Source of the DNA: Flavobacterium sp. YJ01 | Lineage (GTDB): Bacteria; Bacteroidota; Bacteroidia; Flavobacteriales; Flavobacteriaceae | DNA length: 64,000 bases | NCBI RefSeq assembly: GCF_029320955.1 | Contig: NZ_CP119757.1 | Coordinates: 4,030,001-4,094,000 of the forward strand | Direction of reading: 5' to 3' | Shown: positions 34,720-43,094 of the stretch, piece after piece | Position numbering within the stretch: the stretch's first letter is position 1 | Layout: every line of letters begins with the position of its first letter | Translations under genes and position numbers: made by a program | Notes under the pieces: model-generated | Databases searched by the model: none | The model's input: the letters and a program-made list of their open reading frames with translations, nothing else | What the model was told of the DNA's origin: nothing

Positions 34720-34758
34720 CTTAGAGCCTTAGCATCTCAGAATCTTAGAACCTCAAAA
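34720..34758. repeat. Right arm of inverted period-8 repeat
   Basis: Units CTTAGAGC, CTTAGCAT, CTCAGAAT, CTTAGAAC in register, the inverse of the arm at 34273-34312. The right end of the roughly 0.49-kb element touches the stop of the next gene. Confidence 0.9.
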
Positions 34759-34760
34759 AG

Positions 34761-35303
34761 TTAATTCCAATTCTCCTCAAATCCATAATCTTCGAAGCTG
34801 TCGTCTCCTTCGAACATATCAAGATCATCTTCGTCTAAATCATCTTCAAATTCTCCGTAAATATCGTTGTGCATGTCATCAGCTTCGAAGTTTTTTTCAA
34901 GAGCTTCATCAGGCATTTCACCGTGAGAGAATAAAGTTTCTGGGTAAGTTGCTCCTACAGCTTCGTCTTCGATTGCAGCCAATTCAACCAAGAAAGTCCA
35001 CATACTAATAAAATCGTAAACGTAGATAATCTTTGTATTTTCTTTATCTAAAATACTAGATAACGGATAATCGTTCATGGTTCTCATTTCGCCAGGAACA
35101 TCTCCTGTATCAAAAAGCGGAATTTCATCTTCTTGATTCCAAGTATCATCACAAGTATAAAATGAAGCTACTTCAGATCCGTCAAAACCAAAAGCATTGA
35201 AGATTGCATTATGCAAATCCTCAAGTGTATCTTCCTCAAGAATAGCAATGTCTCTAAAAATATCTTCTTCGGCGTCTAGAATTACTCTAAATTTATAAAC
35301 CAT
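34761..35303 (-). CDS. pRiA4b ORF-3-like protein
   Basis: The 180-residue protein starts MVYKFRVILDAEEDIFRDIAILEEDTLEDLHNAI and has the ADDMHNDIYG-type region. This is the pattern of the plasmid pRiA4b ORF-3-like family (also linked to an IS1096 passenger gene), common as a single-domain protein in Bacteroidota. The last 50 residues are extremely acidic (DEDDLDMFEGDD). No catalytic motif; function unknown. Its stop is two bases from the right arm of the repeat element carrying the four-helix-bundle gene. No neighbour suggests mobility of this gene itself. Confidence 0.8.
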   Translation of the reverse strand: MVYKFRVILDAEEDIFRDIAILEEDTLEDLHNAIFNAFGFDGSEVASFYTCDDTWNQEDEIPLFDTGDVPGEMRTMNDYPLSSILDKENTKIIYVYDFISMWTFLVELAAIEDEAVGATYPETLFSHGEMPDEALEKNFEADDMHNDIYGEFEDDLDEDDLDMFEGDDSFEDYGFEENWN

Positions 35304-35417
35304 AATCTGTGTTTTTATTGAGAGGTCAAAGGTAAAATATAAAAAACGAAATACGAATTAGGAATTGCGATTTGTTGAAAAGATTTTTAAAATGGAATAA
35401 TGAAGTTCGAAATACGA

Positions 35418-35486
35418 TTGTCATCCTGAGCGAAGTCGAAGGCTCGCAAATTGGAATGTGGCTTCGACTCCGCTCAGCCTGACAAA
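35418..35486. repeat. Palindromic repeat (GTCATCCTGAGCGAAG type)
   Basis: TTGTCATCCTGAGCGAAG (from 35418) faces GACTCCGCTCAGCCTGACAA (35466-35485) with a few mismatches, loop about 20 bases. It is a common intergenic palindrome type in Flavobacterium and relatives (from memory). Confidence 0.8.
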
Positions 35487-35502
35487 CGGAACTTAAAAAA
35501 AA

Positions 35503-36102
35503 CTATTTTCTCGCCAATCTCTTTCGAATCTTATGATAATGTTTGTGATAAGTACTGTGGCTCGGATAACTTCTGCTCGAAGTCATATTATTAAAAATCA
35601 AAGCCGTTAAAAATAAAATCAAAACTCCACTTAAAACAGGAGAAAGAACATACATATAACCTAAAGCTTTTACTTTTTCGGTTCCAATAACAGCAATTAA
35701 TGCAGTTGCCCCTCCAGGCGGATGAAGCGTTTTGGTAATTTGCATTAAGATTATGGCAATTGAAACGGCCAATGGAGCGGCGATATACATAATATCTGGA
35801 ACCAATTTATGAACCGTTACACCGACAAGAGCAGAAATAACGTGTCCACCAATTAAATTTCTTGGTTGCGAAAACGGACTCTGGATAATTCCGTAAACCA
35901 AAACACTCGAAGCTCCAAAAGAACCGATTAAATAAACTGCGTCAGAACCAGAAAAATGTATCGATTGTACGTAAGCTAAAATTCCAATTCCAACAAATGA
36001 GCCTAAAAAAGACCAAAAATGTTCTTTAAAATCAATTAAAGTTTCTTTGTAAAGAATGTAACGTGTTTTGCGGTAGCTTCTTTTTATTTTTTCAGTTGGC
36101 AT
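35503..36102 (-). CDS. HPP family membrane protein
   Basis: The 199-residue protein has four or five membrane helices (near 30-50, 55-75, 85-105, 108-128 and 145-170) and the eponymous motif TKTLHPPGGATAL (about 123-135), plus GSFGASSVLVYG and PFSQPRNLIGGH. HPP proteins are integral membrane proteins; plant members have been linked to nitrite transport, and bacterial roles are unclear. The C-terminus is basic and His-rich. It is downstream of the CLC gene (82-base gap) on the same strand, so joint expression as an anion-handling pair is conceivable. Confidence 0.88.
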   Translation of the reverse strand: MPTEKIKRSYRKTRYILYKETLIDFKEHFWSFLGSFVGIGILAYVQSIHFSGSDAVYLIGSFGASSVLVYGIIQSPFSQPRNLIGGHVISALVGVTVHKLVPDIMYIAAPLAVSIAIILMQITKTLHPPGGATALIAVIGTEKVKALGYMYVLSPVLSGVLILFLTALIFNNMTSSRSYPSHSTYHKHYHKIRKRLARK

Positions 36103-36184
36103 TGTGGTATTATTTTCTCGTTATGCTTTTAAATATATTTTGCTATATCTTTTTAATCTTTAATCCGTAGATTTTAATCTGAGA

Positions 36185-37465
36185 TTATTTCACTAAACTT
36201 GGTGAATAACTATAAACGGTATAAGGATAAATCGTTTTTGCAGTGTATTTTGAAATCAAACAAACGGCTAGAATTGGGAAAAATAATGTATAATCGTTTG
36301 TTAATCCGCAAACCAGAAAAATAGCTGTAAAAGGCGCATGAATGCTTGCACTCAAAACGGCAGCCATTCCGATAATCATAAAGTTAACCGGAATTACATT
36401 TACATGAAAAAAACTGTTTAAAATCGAAGCTAATAATAATCCTAAAAAAGCTCCAATAAATAAACTTGGCGCGAAAACACCGCCGTCACCGCCTGAAGCC
36501 AATGTTATTGAGGTAACAATTGGTTTTAGAATTAAAATTCCGATAAATGTCAGCGCTAAAGTAATTGTTAATTGAGCTTGATGCGTATTTCCAAAAATTC
36601 CTTTTATAGCGTGATAACCTTCTCCGTATAATTTTGGAAAAAAGAATAAGGAAAGACTCAAAACAGCAGATCCTAAAATGATTTTATAATAATGTGTATC
36701 GATTTTTCCGAATTGAGATTTGAAGAATAATACACAACGTGTTAGATAAACAGAATTCATTCCAGCTAAAATTCCTAAAAGAATAAAATACGGAATGGCT
36801 TTTAAATTCCATGTTGTAATTGAAACTGCAAATAATGGTTCTTCTTTTAAAATGGTCAATAATCCAAAAGCAATAGAAACGGCAATTAAATTTGAAATGA
36901 TAAATGCTCGTGTAACTTTTCTTGAAATGACTTCGAAGGCAAATAAAACTCCCGCAATCGGACTGCTAAAAAGTGCCGTAACTCCCGCCGCAACTCCCGC
37001 GCAAATTAATTCTGTTTTATATTGACGGAAAACATTTTCTTTTTCGTGCGCAACAGAACCAATAGTTGCTGTGGCTACAACTGTAGAAACTTCGATTCCT
37101 GTTGAACCTCCAAAAATAACGGTTAATAATCCATTGATAAAGTGAGATGGAATTTTATAAGATGGAAGATTTTTAGATTTTGATGCTGTACTTTCAAAAA
37201 CTTCTTTGATTCCTTTGTTTTCTTTTTTCTTAAAAAGATATTGTCTTAAAAAATAGATTACTGACAGACCAAAAACTGGAAATATGATGTAAAATATGGG
37301 ATGAACTGAAACTTCATGAAAGAAGATTTCTTCGTAGTATTCGGTTATTTTTTTTAGTGAAATTCCGAGAAAGGCTGAAAGAAAGCCAATTAAAATAGAA
37401 ACAATAACTAATTTTCGGAATTTAATGAATTGATGATTTTTTTTGATTTGCGCCGTTTTGTTCAT
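36185..37465 (-). CDS. CLC-family anion channel/transporter with altered motifs
   Basis: The 426-residue protein has about ten or more membrane helices. CLC landmarks: GIEVS at 123-127 stands where GREGP is usual and keeps the external gating Glu (Glu125); GVFAP at 329-333 is the third motif. The first motif GSGIP is replaced by KGIKEV (84-89), and the position of the internal proton glutamate of CLC-ec1 reads Val179 (SPIAGVLFAFEV). Loss of the internal Glu argues for a channel or an uncoupled transporter rather than a 2:1 antiporter, by analogy. There are no C-terminal CBS domains. The 5' leader has a hairpin (37482-37506) after a TAATTTTG box at 37508-37515. Confidence 0.88.
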   Translation of the reverse strand: MNKTAQIKKNHQFIKFRKLVIVSILIGFLSAFLGISLKKITEYYEEIFFHEVSVHPIFYIIFPVFGLSVIYFLRQYLFKKKENKGIKEVFESTASKSKNLPSYKIPSHFINGLLTVIFGGSTGIEVSTVVATATIGSVAHEKENVFRQYKTELICAGVAAGVTALFSSPIAGVLFAFEVISRKVTRAFIISNLIAVSIAFGLLTILKEEPLFAVSITTWNLKAIPYFILLGILAGMNSVYLTRCVLFFKSQFGKIDTHYYKIILGSAVLSLSLFFFPKLYGEGYHAIKGIFGNTHQAQLTITLALTFIGILILKPIVTSITLASGGDGGVFAPSLFIGAFLGLLLASILNSFFHVNVIPVNFMIIGMAAVLSASIHAPFTAIFLVCGLTNDYTLFFPILAVCLISKYTAKTIYPYTVYSYSPSLVK

Positions 37466-37599
37466 CAGAGTAAGATTAAGAAATCCGCATTTTTTTTCTG
37501 CGGATTACAAAATTAAGCATCAAATTCGGTTTTTTCTAGGAAATCTTCATTTTAGTGTGTTAAAATGAATATAAACAGGAAAATTCTTTCGATGTGTTG

Positions 37600-37808
37600 T
37601 TTTGCCACAAAGGCACTAAGACGAAATTTTTTTTTATAAAACGAATGATTAAAGTCAAAGTTTGTCATTTCGACGAAGGAGAAATCTTCACAAGTAACTC
37701 CGCAATCAAAATCGCCAATCTTTGTAGAGCTTCTCGTGGAGATTTCTCCTTCGTCGAAATGACAAAAAATGAGAGAAATCTTTGCGTCTTAGTGCCTTCG
37801 TGGCAAAA
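37600..37808. repeat. Nested double palindrome between the CLC and VOC genes
   Basis: Outer 24-base arms (37600-37623 and 37785-37808, one mismatch, TTTTGCCACAAAGGCACTAA type) enclose perfect 26-base inner arms (37661-37686 and 37741-37766, GTCATTTCGACGAAGGAG type). One repeat appears inserted in the loop of another. An 86-codon open frame across it is an artefact. Confidence 0.95.
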
Positions 37809-37810
37809 AC

Positions 37811-38200
37811 TTACCTTTCATAAAACTCAATCGGCAATAAATCAGGATCAGTAATAAAAGTAAAACGTTTTTCAGTAGTTTCGTCAATTCTGATAGGTTC
37901 AGATTCTATATTTTTTGAAGTTAAAAATGTGATGGTTTCTTCTAAATTTATTACTTCAAAAGCCAAATGTCTTAAACCAACTGCCTCAGGTCTAGAAGGT
38001 CTTTGCGGCGGATTTGGAAAGGAGAATAATTCAACAACATAAGAGCCATTTAAAGCCAAATCTAATTTATAAGATTGGCGTTCTTCGCGATAAATTTCTC
38101 TAATAATCGTTAAACCTAAAATCTGAGTGTAGAAATATTTCGATTTTTCGTAATCAGAACATAAAATGGCAATATGATGAACTTTATTAAGTGTGAGCAT
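37811..38200 (-). CDS. VOC-family protein (glyoxalase/bleomycin-resistance fold)
   Basis: The 129-residue protein has two beta-alpha-beta-beta-beta modules: KVHHIAILCSDYEKSKYFYTQILG at the start, GLRHLAFEV (about 84-92) and DPDLLPIEFYE at the C-terminus. Metal ligands His9, Glu57-type (VVELFSF), His87 and Glu126 can be placed as in YaeR-like VOC enzymes. The exact reaction is not known. The start codon overlaps the stop of the acetyltransferase gene (TAATG), showing coupled translation. Its 3' end is three bases from the nested palindrome, which may end the transcript. Confidence 0.88.
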   Translation of the reverse strand: MLTLNKVHHIAILCSDYEKSKYFYTQILGLTIIREIYREERQSYKLDLALNGSYVVELFSFPNPPQRPSRPEAVGLRHLAFEVINLEETITFLTSKNIESEPIRIDETTEKRFTFITDPDLLPIEFYER

Positions 38201-38775
38201 TATTTTTTAGATTCAGGTTCTTGATTTAATTTTCGGATAACTTTAGCAGGATTTCCAACAGCCAAAGAATTGTCTGGAATATCTTTAGTTACTACAGATC
38301 CAGCGCCGATTACACAACCTTTTCCAATAGTAACTCCAGGGCAAATAACAGAATTGCCTCCAATCCAACAATCGTCTCCAATGGTAACAGGATAAGCATT
38401 TTCTAATGTTTTTCTTAATTCGGCGTCAAGCGGATGAGAAGCCGTGTAAATTTGAACATTTGGCGCAATAAATACATTTGAGCCAATAATTACAGGCGCA
38501 CAGTCCAAAACCACACAATTCACATTGAAATAAACGTTTTCGCCTGCAAAAATATTATAGCCATAATCGCAATGAAAAGGTGGTTCAATATATAAACCTG
38601 CTCCAGCATTTGGAATCAGTTCGTTTAAAATTTCTTTTGCTTTTTTAGTAACTCTATATTCTTTTACATTTAAACTGTGTAAAAGGTTTTTTGCGGCACG
38701 GCGACCTTTTAGTAATTCTGGATCAAAGGCATTGTAGTATTCGCCAGAGATCATTTTTTCTTTTTCTGTTTTCAT
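38200..38775 (-). CDS. Maltose/galactoside-type O-acetyltransferase
   Basis: The 191-residue protein has the Mac N-terminal segment (KEKMISGEYYNAFDPELLKGRRAAKNLLHSLN) and left-handed beta-helix hexapeptides (IGSNVFIAPNVQIYTASHPLDAELR with the catalytic His, IGDDCWIGGNSVICPGVTIGKGCVIGAGSVVTKDIP). It transfers acetyl from acetyl-CoA to a sugar hydroxyl; the true acceptor is often unknown. It lies in a tight minus-strand unit: YCII gene, four bases, this gene, overlapping VOC gene. Confidence 0.93.
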   Translation of the reverse strand: MKTEKEKMISGEYYNAFDPELLKGRRAAKNLLHSLNVKEYRVTKKAKEILNELIPNAGAGLYIEPPFHCDYGYNIFAGENVYFNVNCVVLDCAPVIIGSNVFIAPNVQIYTASHPLDAELRKTLENAYPVTIGDDCWIGGNSVICPGVTIGKGCVIGAGSVVTKDIPDNSLAVGNPAKVIRKLNQEPESKK

Positions 38776-38778
38776 ATT

Positions 38779-39237
38779 TTACATTTTCGTCTTGGCAATT
38801 TTTTCATGAATTTTTACAGTTTCTTGCAAAGCTGCGGTACAATACCAAGGCGTTAATTCGGCTTCCAATAAATTTGCTTTTATAGCTGGATCAGTTTCTA
38901 CAAGTTTTTTTGCTTCTTCGACAGTTTCCACATTAAATACATAAATGCCTCGATAGTTTCTGTCGTTTTTCATGAAAGGTCCAGCAACAACTAGTTTTCC
39001 TTCTTTAGCCAATTTATTAATATTAGCCATATGACCTTCAAATAATTTTTTGCTTTCTTCTTTTGAAGCTGTTGTATTGGTTCCTGATTTTAAAAGACAA
39101 AAAACATATTTCTTCATTCCATATTCGTCGGCGTGAAGTGATTTTGCTAAAGCTTCATCATATTTTACTTCGGCTTCTTGCGAAAAAGCGATTGTGGTGA
39201 ACATCAATACGGCTAGAATAAAAATTGAAGTTTTCAT
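38779..39237 (-). CDS. Secreted YCII-domain protein
   Basis: The 152-residue protein has a signal peptide (to about residue 19, IAFSQ) and a YCII-related ferredoxin-like domain (KYVFCLLKSGTN near 43, LFEGHMANINKLAKEGKLVVAGPF near 65-88, GIYVFNVETVEEAKKLVETDP, ELTPWY). YCII proteins are thought to be small enzymes or binding proteins with a His-Asp pair. Export is less usual but recurrent in Bacteroidota. It is the first gene of the three-gene unit with the acetyltransferase and VOC protein. Upstream is a palindromic repeat. Confidence 0.87.
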   Translation of the reverse strand: MKTSIFILAVLMFTTIAFSQEAEVKYDEALAKSLHADEYGMKKYVFCLLKSGTNTTASKEESKKLFEGHMANINKLAKEGKLVVAGPFMKNDRNYRGIYVFNVETVEEAKKLVETDPAIKANLLEAELTPWYCTAALQETVKIHEKIAKTKM

Positions 39238-39275
39238 TTGATAAATTAAGTTTTAAAATTAATCTGAGTCTCATT

Positions 39276-39379
39276 TTTGTCATTCCGACGAAGGAGGAAT
39301 CTTCACAAGAAACTCCGTGAAGAAATCGTCAATCTTTGTCGAGTTACTTACGAAGATTTCTCGTTCCTCGAAATGACAA
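39276..39379. repeat. Palindromic repeat (GTCATTCCGACGAAGGAG type)
   Basis: About 100 bases: left arm TTTGTCATTCCGACGAAG from 39276, right arm ending TCGAAATGACAA at 39379, with worn pairing. Same family as the inner palindrome at 37661-37766 and the copy at 55846-55950. Confidence 0.88.
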
Positions 39380-39402
39380 TATTATGGAAGATCGTATCTT
39401 AA

Positions 39403-39861
39403 CTAAAGCAGTTTCTTCAAAATAACAATCTGCCCTAAATGATAAACATCGTGCTGAATAATTCCATGCAAATGTTCGTAATAACTATGACCATTATTAA
39501 CGTAGATTTTTGCTAAATCAGCATCGTCAAAAGTTTCAAAAAAGGTATTCCAAGATTCTTGTGATTTCGCCAATGTTTGAAGCGATTGTTCCCAAGCAGC
39601 TTCAGATGGATCTAAGACAGGAACAAAATAATTATGATCTGGAGTTTTGATGACTTCTCCCTGCATGCGCTCGAGAATATTTCTTCTCCATTGAATTAAA
39701 TGATTTACTATTTCCCAAATAGTATTCAAATTTGGATTTATTTTTTTGTAAGCCTGTTCTGCCGTTACATTTTGTAAAGTGTTGGCTAGATTAACTTCCA
39801 GCCACGGATTTCCATTATAAATGGATTGGTATAAATTTGAAATTCTAACGCTTTCTGACAT
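39403..39861 (-). CDS. DinB-family protein
   Basis: From the ATG at 39861 (MSESVRISNLYQSIYNGNPW) the protein has 152 residues in a four-helix bundle with the DinB metal histidines: His in WEIVNHLIQWRRNI, and the pair in HLHGIIQHDVYHLGQIV near the C-terminus. DinB/YfiT proteins are metal-binding, often thiol transferases or of unknown function. The frame is open 16 codons further upstream (ATG at 39909), but that extension has no family similarity. Monocistronic. Confidence 0.88.
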   Translation of the reverse strand: MSESVRISNLYQSIYNGNPWLEVNLANTLQNVTAEQAYKKINPNLNTIWEIVNHLIQWRRNILERMQGEVIKTPDHNYFVPVLDPSEAAWEQSLQTLAKSQESWNTFFETFDDADLAKIYVNNGHSYYEHLHGIIQHDVYHLGQIVILKKLL

Positions 39862-39974
39862 AAATGGTAATTTTTTGGAATTCCTAGCTAAGATACAAAT
39901 TATAGTCATTTACAACTCATCCTCGAAATTCTACAATTGGGTTATTATATATTTTTTAACGTTTAATGTTAAAA

Positions 39975-39982
39975 TATATTTG
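39975..39982 (+). promoter_or_regulatory. -7 box of the TonB-dependent receptor gene
   Basis: TATATTTG, exact TAnnTTTG match. It lies inside the longest open frame but before the ATG at 40005, so it fixes the start at 40005. Confidence 0.65.
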
Positions 39983-40004
39983 CCTCATCAAAACCAAAGA
40001 TGAT

Positions 40005-42170
40005 ATGAAAACCAAATTATTTTTTACGATTAGCTTTTTATTTTTTACAGCTTTAATTTTTGCTCAAAATACGATTTCGGGAAAAGTTGTAGACCAAAAA
40101 GGAAAACCAGTTGTTGGTGCCAACATTTATATAGACGGAACTTACGATGGAGCAACAAGTTCTGAAACGGGAGACTTTTCTTTTGAAACTACAGAAACTG
40201 GAAATAAATTTTTAGTGGTTAGTTTTCTACTTTTCGAAACGTTCAAACAAGAAATTGATGTTGCCAATTATAAAAATCAAATCGTTAAACTAAGAGAAAA
40301 TGTAAATGCACTTGATGCTGTTGTTATTACAGCTGGAACTTTAGAATCTGGAGATAAAGCGAGGGTTTCTGTTTTAAAACCATTAGATATTGTAACAACG
40401 GCTGGTTCGGCAGGAAATATTGTGGCTGCTTTACAGACTTTGCCAGGTACTCAAAGCGTAGGTGAGGATGGACGTTTGTTTGTTCGTGGAGGAGAAGCAA
40501 ATGAAACACAGACATTTGTAGACGGAATTCGTGTTGCGCAACCTTACGGAGCAACAACAAATAATTTGCCAACTCGTAGCCGATTTTCGCCTTTCTTATT
40601 TAGCGGAATCGCATTTTCTACTGGAGGTTATTCTGCCGAATATGGTGAAGCATTATCAAGTGTTTTACTTTTAAATACGCAAGACGAAGAAGATCACGAG
40701 AAAACTGACATCGGATTTATGACTGTTGGTTTGAGTTTAGGAAATACTCAGAAATGGGAAAAAAGCTCTTTAAGCGTTAATATGATGTATGTAAATCTAG
40801 CGCCTTATCAAGCTGTAATTCCACAAAATGTAGATTGGAATAATCCTTATCAATCGCTTGGAGGTGAAACGGTTTACAGATATAAGTTCACAAATGGTGT
40901 GTTTAAATTGTATGCTTCTTTCGACTCTGAAAGATTCGATTTAAATCAGAAAAATATCAATTTTGAAAATCCGATTAGAACAGATATGAACAATAATAAC
41001 TTCTATTTGAATTCATCTTATAAAGGAAGCATTGGGCCAGGATGGCAGTTAACTTCTGGAGTTAGTTATGGTTACAGCAAAAACAAATTGAAATATGATA
41101 TTACTGGAATTGACAATCAGGAAAATGCTGCGCAATTAAAATTGAAATTGTCAAAAAAAGTTTCAAACCATTTTAAATTTTCTTTTGGAGCAGATTATTT
41201 CATTACAAAATTTAATGAAGATATTGCTGACAACGTTTCTCTTAATGTTAACAACGGTTACGACTCTAATATTTTTGCATCTTATGCAGAAGGAGATATT
41301 GCATTCTCGAAAAATTTAGCTTTAAAAGTTGGTTTAAGATATTCTAACAACAGCTTGTTGAATGAAAATAATATTGCGCCAAGAGCTTCTTTAGGATATA
41401 AAGTTTCAAAAAGCAGTCAATTTTCTTTCGCTTACGGAGATTTTACACAGACACCAGTTGTAGATTATATTAAATATTCTAAATATCATCAATTTGAAAG
41501 TGAAAAAGCAAAGCATTATATTTTGAATTACACATTTACAAAACCTGGACAATTGCTTAGAACAGAATTATATTATAAAGATTATAGCAATTTAGTTCAA
41601 TACGATACAAGAGATATTCAGTATAATTCGGTTTTTAATAACAACGGATCGGGTTATGCAAAAGGTTTTGATTTGCTTTGGAGAGACAGTAATTTGTACA
41701 AAAACCTAGAATATTGGATTTCTTATTCTTACATCGATTCAGAAAGGCAATACAAGAACTTTCCAAACATGGTAACTCCTAGTTTTGTTGCAAATCATAA
41801 TTTATCTGTTGTAACGAAATATTTTATCACAGATTGGAAATCACAAATCGGATTTACTAATAGTTTCAGTTCAGGCCGTCCGTATAATGATCCGAACCAA
41901 ACACAATTTATGAACGGAAAAACAAAATCTTACAATAGTTTGAGTTTTAACTGGGCGTATTTATTGACAACACAAAAAATCCTTTATTTCTCTGTTTCAA
42001 ATATTTTAGGAACTCAAAACGTTTTTGGATACGATTACGCAAGAATGCCAGATGCAAGCGGAGTTTATCAAAGACAAGCTATAATTCCAACAGCAGATAG
42101 ATTTTTCTTCGTAGGTTTCTTCTGGACGATTAGTCAGAATAAAAGCGAGAATCAGTTGAAAAACTTGTAG
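40005..42170 (+). CDS. TonB-dependent receptor with carboxypeptidase-like N-terminal domain
   Basis: From 40005 the protein has 721 residues. It has a signal peptide (MKTKLFFTISFLFFTALIFAQ), a CarboxypepD_reg-like domain (TISGKVVDQKGKPVVGANIY, about 22-100) and a plug (AGSAGNIVAALQTLPGTQS, LFVRGGEANETQTFVDGIRV, STGGYSAEYGEALSSVL). A beta barrel follows, ending FFVGFFWTISQNKSENQLKNL, so the last aromatic strand is followed by a short tail. No SusD partner is adjacent, which makes siderophore, vitamin or peptide uptake as likely as glycan. An alternative start at 39966 lies before the -7 box and is rejected. Confidence 0.92.
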   Translation: MKTKLFFTISFLFFTALIFAQNTISGKVVDQKGKPVVGANIYIDGTYDGATSSETGDFSFETTETGNKFLVVSFLLFETFKQEIDVANYKNQIVKLRENVNALDAVVITAGTLESGDKARVSVLKPLDIVTTAGSAGNIVAALQTLPGTQSVGEDGRLFVRGGEANETQTFVDGIRVAQPYGATTNNLPTRSRFSPFLFSGIAFSTGGYSAEYGEALSSVLLLNTQDEEDHEKTDIGFMTVGLSLGNTQKWEKSSLSVNMMYVNLAPYQAVIPQNVDWNNPYQSLGGETVYRYKFTNGVFKLYASFDSERFDLNQKNINFENPIRTDMNNNNFYLNSSYKGSIGPGWQLTSGVSYGYSKNKLKYDITGIDNQENAAQLKLKLSKKVSNHFKFSFGADYFITKFNEDIADNVSLNVNNGYDSNIFASYAEGDIAFSKNLALKVGLRYSNNSLLNENNIAPRASLGYKVSKSSQFSFAYGDFTQTPVVDYIKYSKYHQFESEKAKHYILNYTFTKPGQLLRTELYYKDYSNLVQYDTRDIQYNSVFNNNGSGYAKGFDLLWRDSNLYKNLEYWISYSYIDSERQYKNFPNMVTPSFVANHNLSVVTKYFITDWKSQIGFTNSFSSGRPYNDPNQTQFMNGKTKSYNSLSFNWAYLLTTQKILYFSVSNILGTQNVFGYDYARMPDASGVYQRQAIIPTADRFFFVGFFWTISQNKSENQLKNL

Positions 42171-42176
42171 TTTTTA

Positions 42177-42278
42177 GGTACAAAGGGACAAAGGGACAAA
42201 GGTTCAGAGGTTATTGAAATGAGTTGATTTTTAGGAGAAAGACCTTTGCCCCTTTGTTCCTCTAAACCTTTGCACCTC
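42177..42278. repeat. Period-8 palindrome without gene
   Basis: Left arm: three units of the type GGGACAAA plus GGTTCAGA (42177-42208). Right arm: CCTTTGCC/CCTTTGTT/CCTCTAAA/CCTTTGCA (42243-42274). The arms pair with few mismatches around a roughly 34-base loop. It is a short relative of the element around the four-helix-bundle gene. Confidence 0.9.
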
Positions 42279-42398
42279 AAAAAAAACAATTCAGTAACCA
42301 AAATCAACAACTCAGTATTATTTAATTTTAAAAGAGTAAAAACCAACATACTTTTGAAGTATAAATTAACAACCAGAGTTTTAATCATCAACAAAAAG

Positions 42399-42434
42399 CT
42401 CAGAACCTTAGTAACTTAGAATCTTAGAACCTTT
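42399..42434. repeat. Single period-8 repeat arm
   Basis: CTCAGAAC, CTTAGTAA, CTTAGAAT, CTTAGAAC in register. No inverted partner was found nearby. It ends 15 bases before the TPR-protein ATG. Confidence 0.85.
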
Positions 42435-42448
42435 AAAAAAAAGAAATC

Positions 42449-43069
42449 ATGACCAAAATTATCACCGTTATTACATTATTTGTTTGCAGTTTATTATCTG
42501 CACAAACGCAATTTGAACAAGGAATGACAAAAGCTTTTGGGCTTTGGAAAGAAGGAAAAAATACAGAAGCTTCTCAATTATTTGAAAGAATTGCAGCTGC
42601 TGAAAAAAATAGTTATCTGCCAAATTATTATATTGCTTTAATCAATACAACGGCAGTATTTACAGAAAAAGACAAAACAAAAATTGCTCTATTATTGACA
42701 AAAGCACAAGACGCATTAGACGTAGAATTAATAAAAGATCAAAGCAATTCAGAATTATATGTAATGCAAGCTTTAATCTACACGGGATATGTTGTTGCAG
42801 ACCCAATGACAAACGGAATGAAATATTCGGGTAAAGTTATGGAAGCTTACGCGAAAGCTAAAGCCTTAGATCCAAACAATCCGAGAGCGGTTTTTGGTGA
42901 AGCAGATTACCAATTAGGTGGCGCAAAATGGACAGGAGTTGATACAAAACCTTTATGTGCGCAAGTTGATAAATCTATTGAACTTTTTAATACATTTAAA
43001 CCAGCAACACCTTTTTCTCCAAAATGGGGATTGGAAAGAGCTTTGGAAATTCAAAAAACTTGTAAATAA
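42449..43069 (+). CDS. Secreted TPR-like protein
   Basis: The 206-residue protein has a signal peptide (VCSLLSAQT, to about residue 19) and helical repeats of the TPR type (KAFGLWKEGKNTEASQLFERIAAAE, YAKAKALDPNNPRAVFGEADYQ). No enzyme domain. It ends 25 bases before the LytS-type kinase gene on the same strand, which suggests the 2TM/LytTR unit begins with it. It could be the periplasmic partner of that sensor (inference). The period-8 repeat arm lies in its leader. Confidence 0.78.
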   Translation: MTKIITVITLFVCSLLSAQTQFEQGMTKAFGLWKEGKNTEASQLFERIAAAEKNSYLPNYYIALINTTAVFTEKDKTKIALLLTKAQDALDVELIKDQSNSELYVMQALIYTGYVVADPMTNGMKYSGKVMEAYAKAKALDPNNPRAVFGEADYQLGGAKWTGVDTKPLCAQVDKSIELFNTFKPATPFSPKWGLERALEIQKTCK

Positions 43070-43094
43070 TAAATTAATATAAGCAGATATTATA

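Noticed and set aside
34761-35303. Insertion sequence because of the IS1096/pRiA4b-like family name
   Set aside because: No transposase or terminal repeats belong to the gene; the family is widespread in chromosomes.
37482-37506. Fluoride-type riboswitch before the CLC gene
   Set aside because: There is only a simple 8-bp hairpin; the conserved pseudoknot bases of the crcB motif are not seen.
37594-37854. 86-codon plus-strand open frame
   Set aside because: It is composed of the arms of two palindromes and overlaps the VOC gene end; no protein-like features.
39966-40004. Longer start of the TonB-dependent receptor
   Set aside because: It precedes the -7 box, and the added residues spoil the signal peptide.
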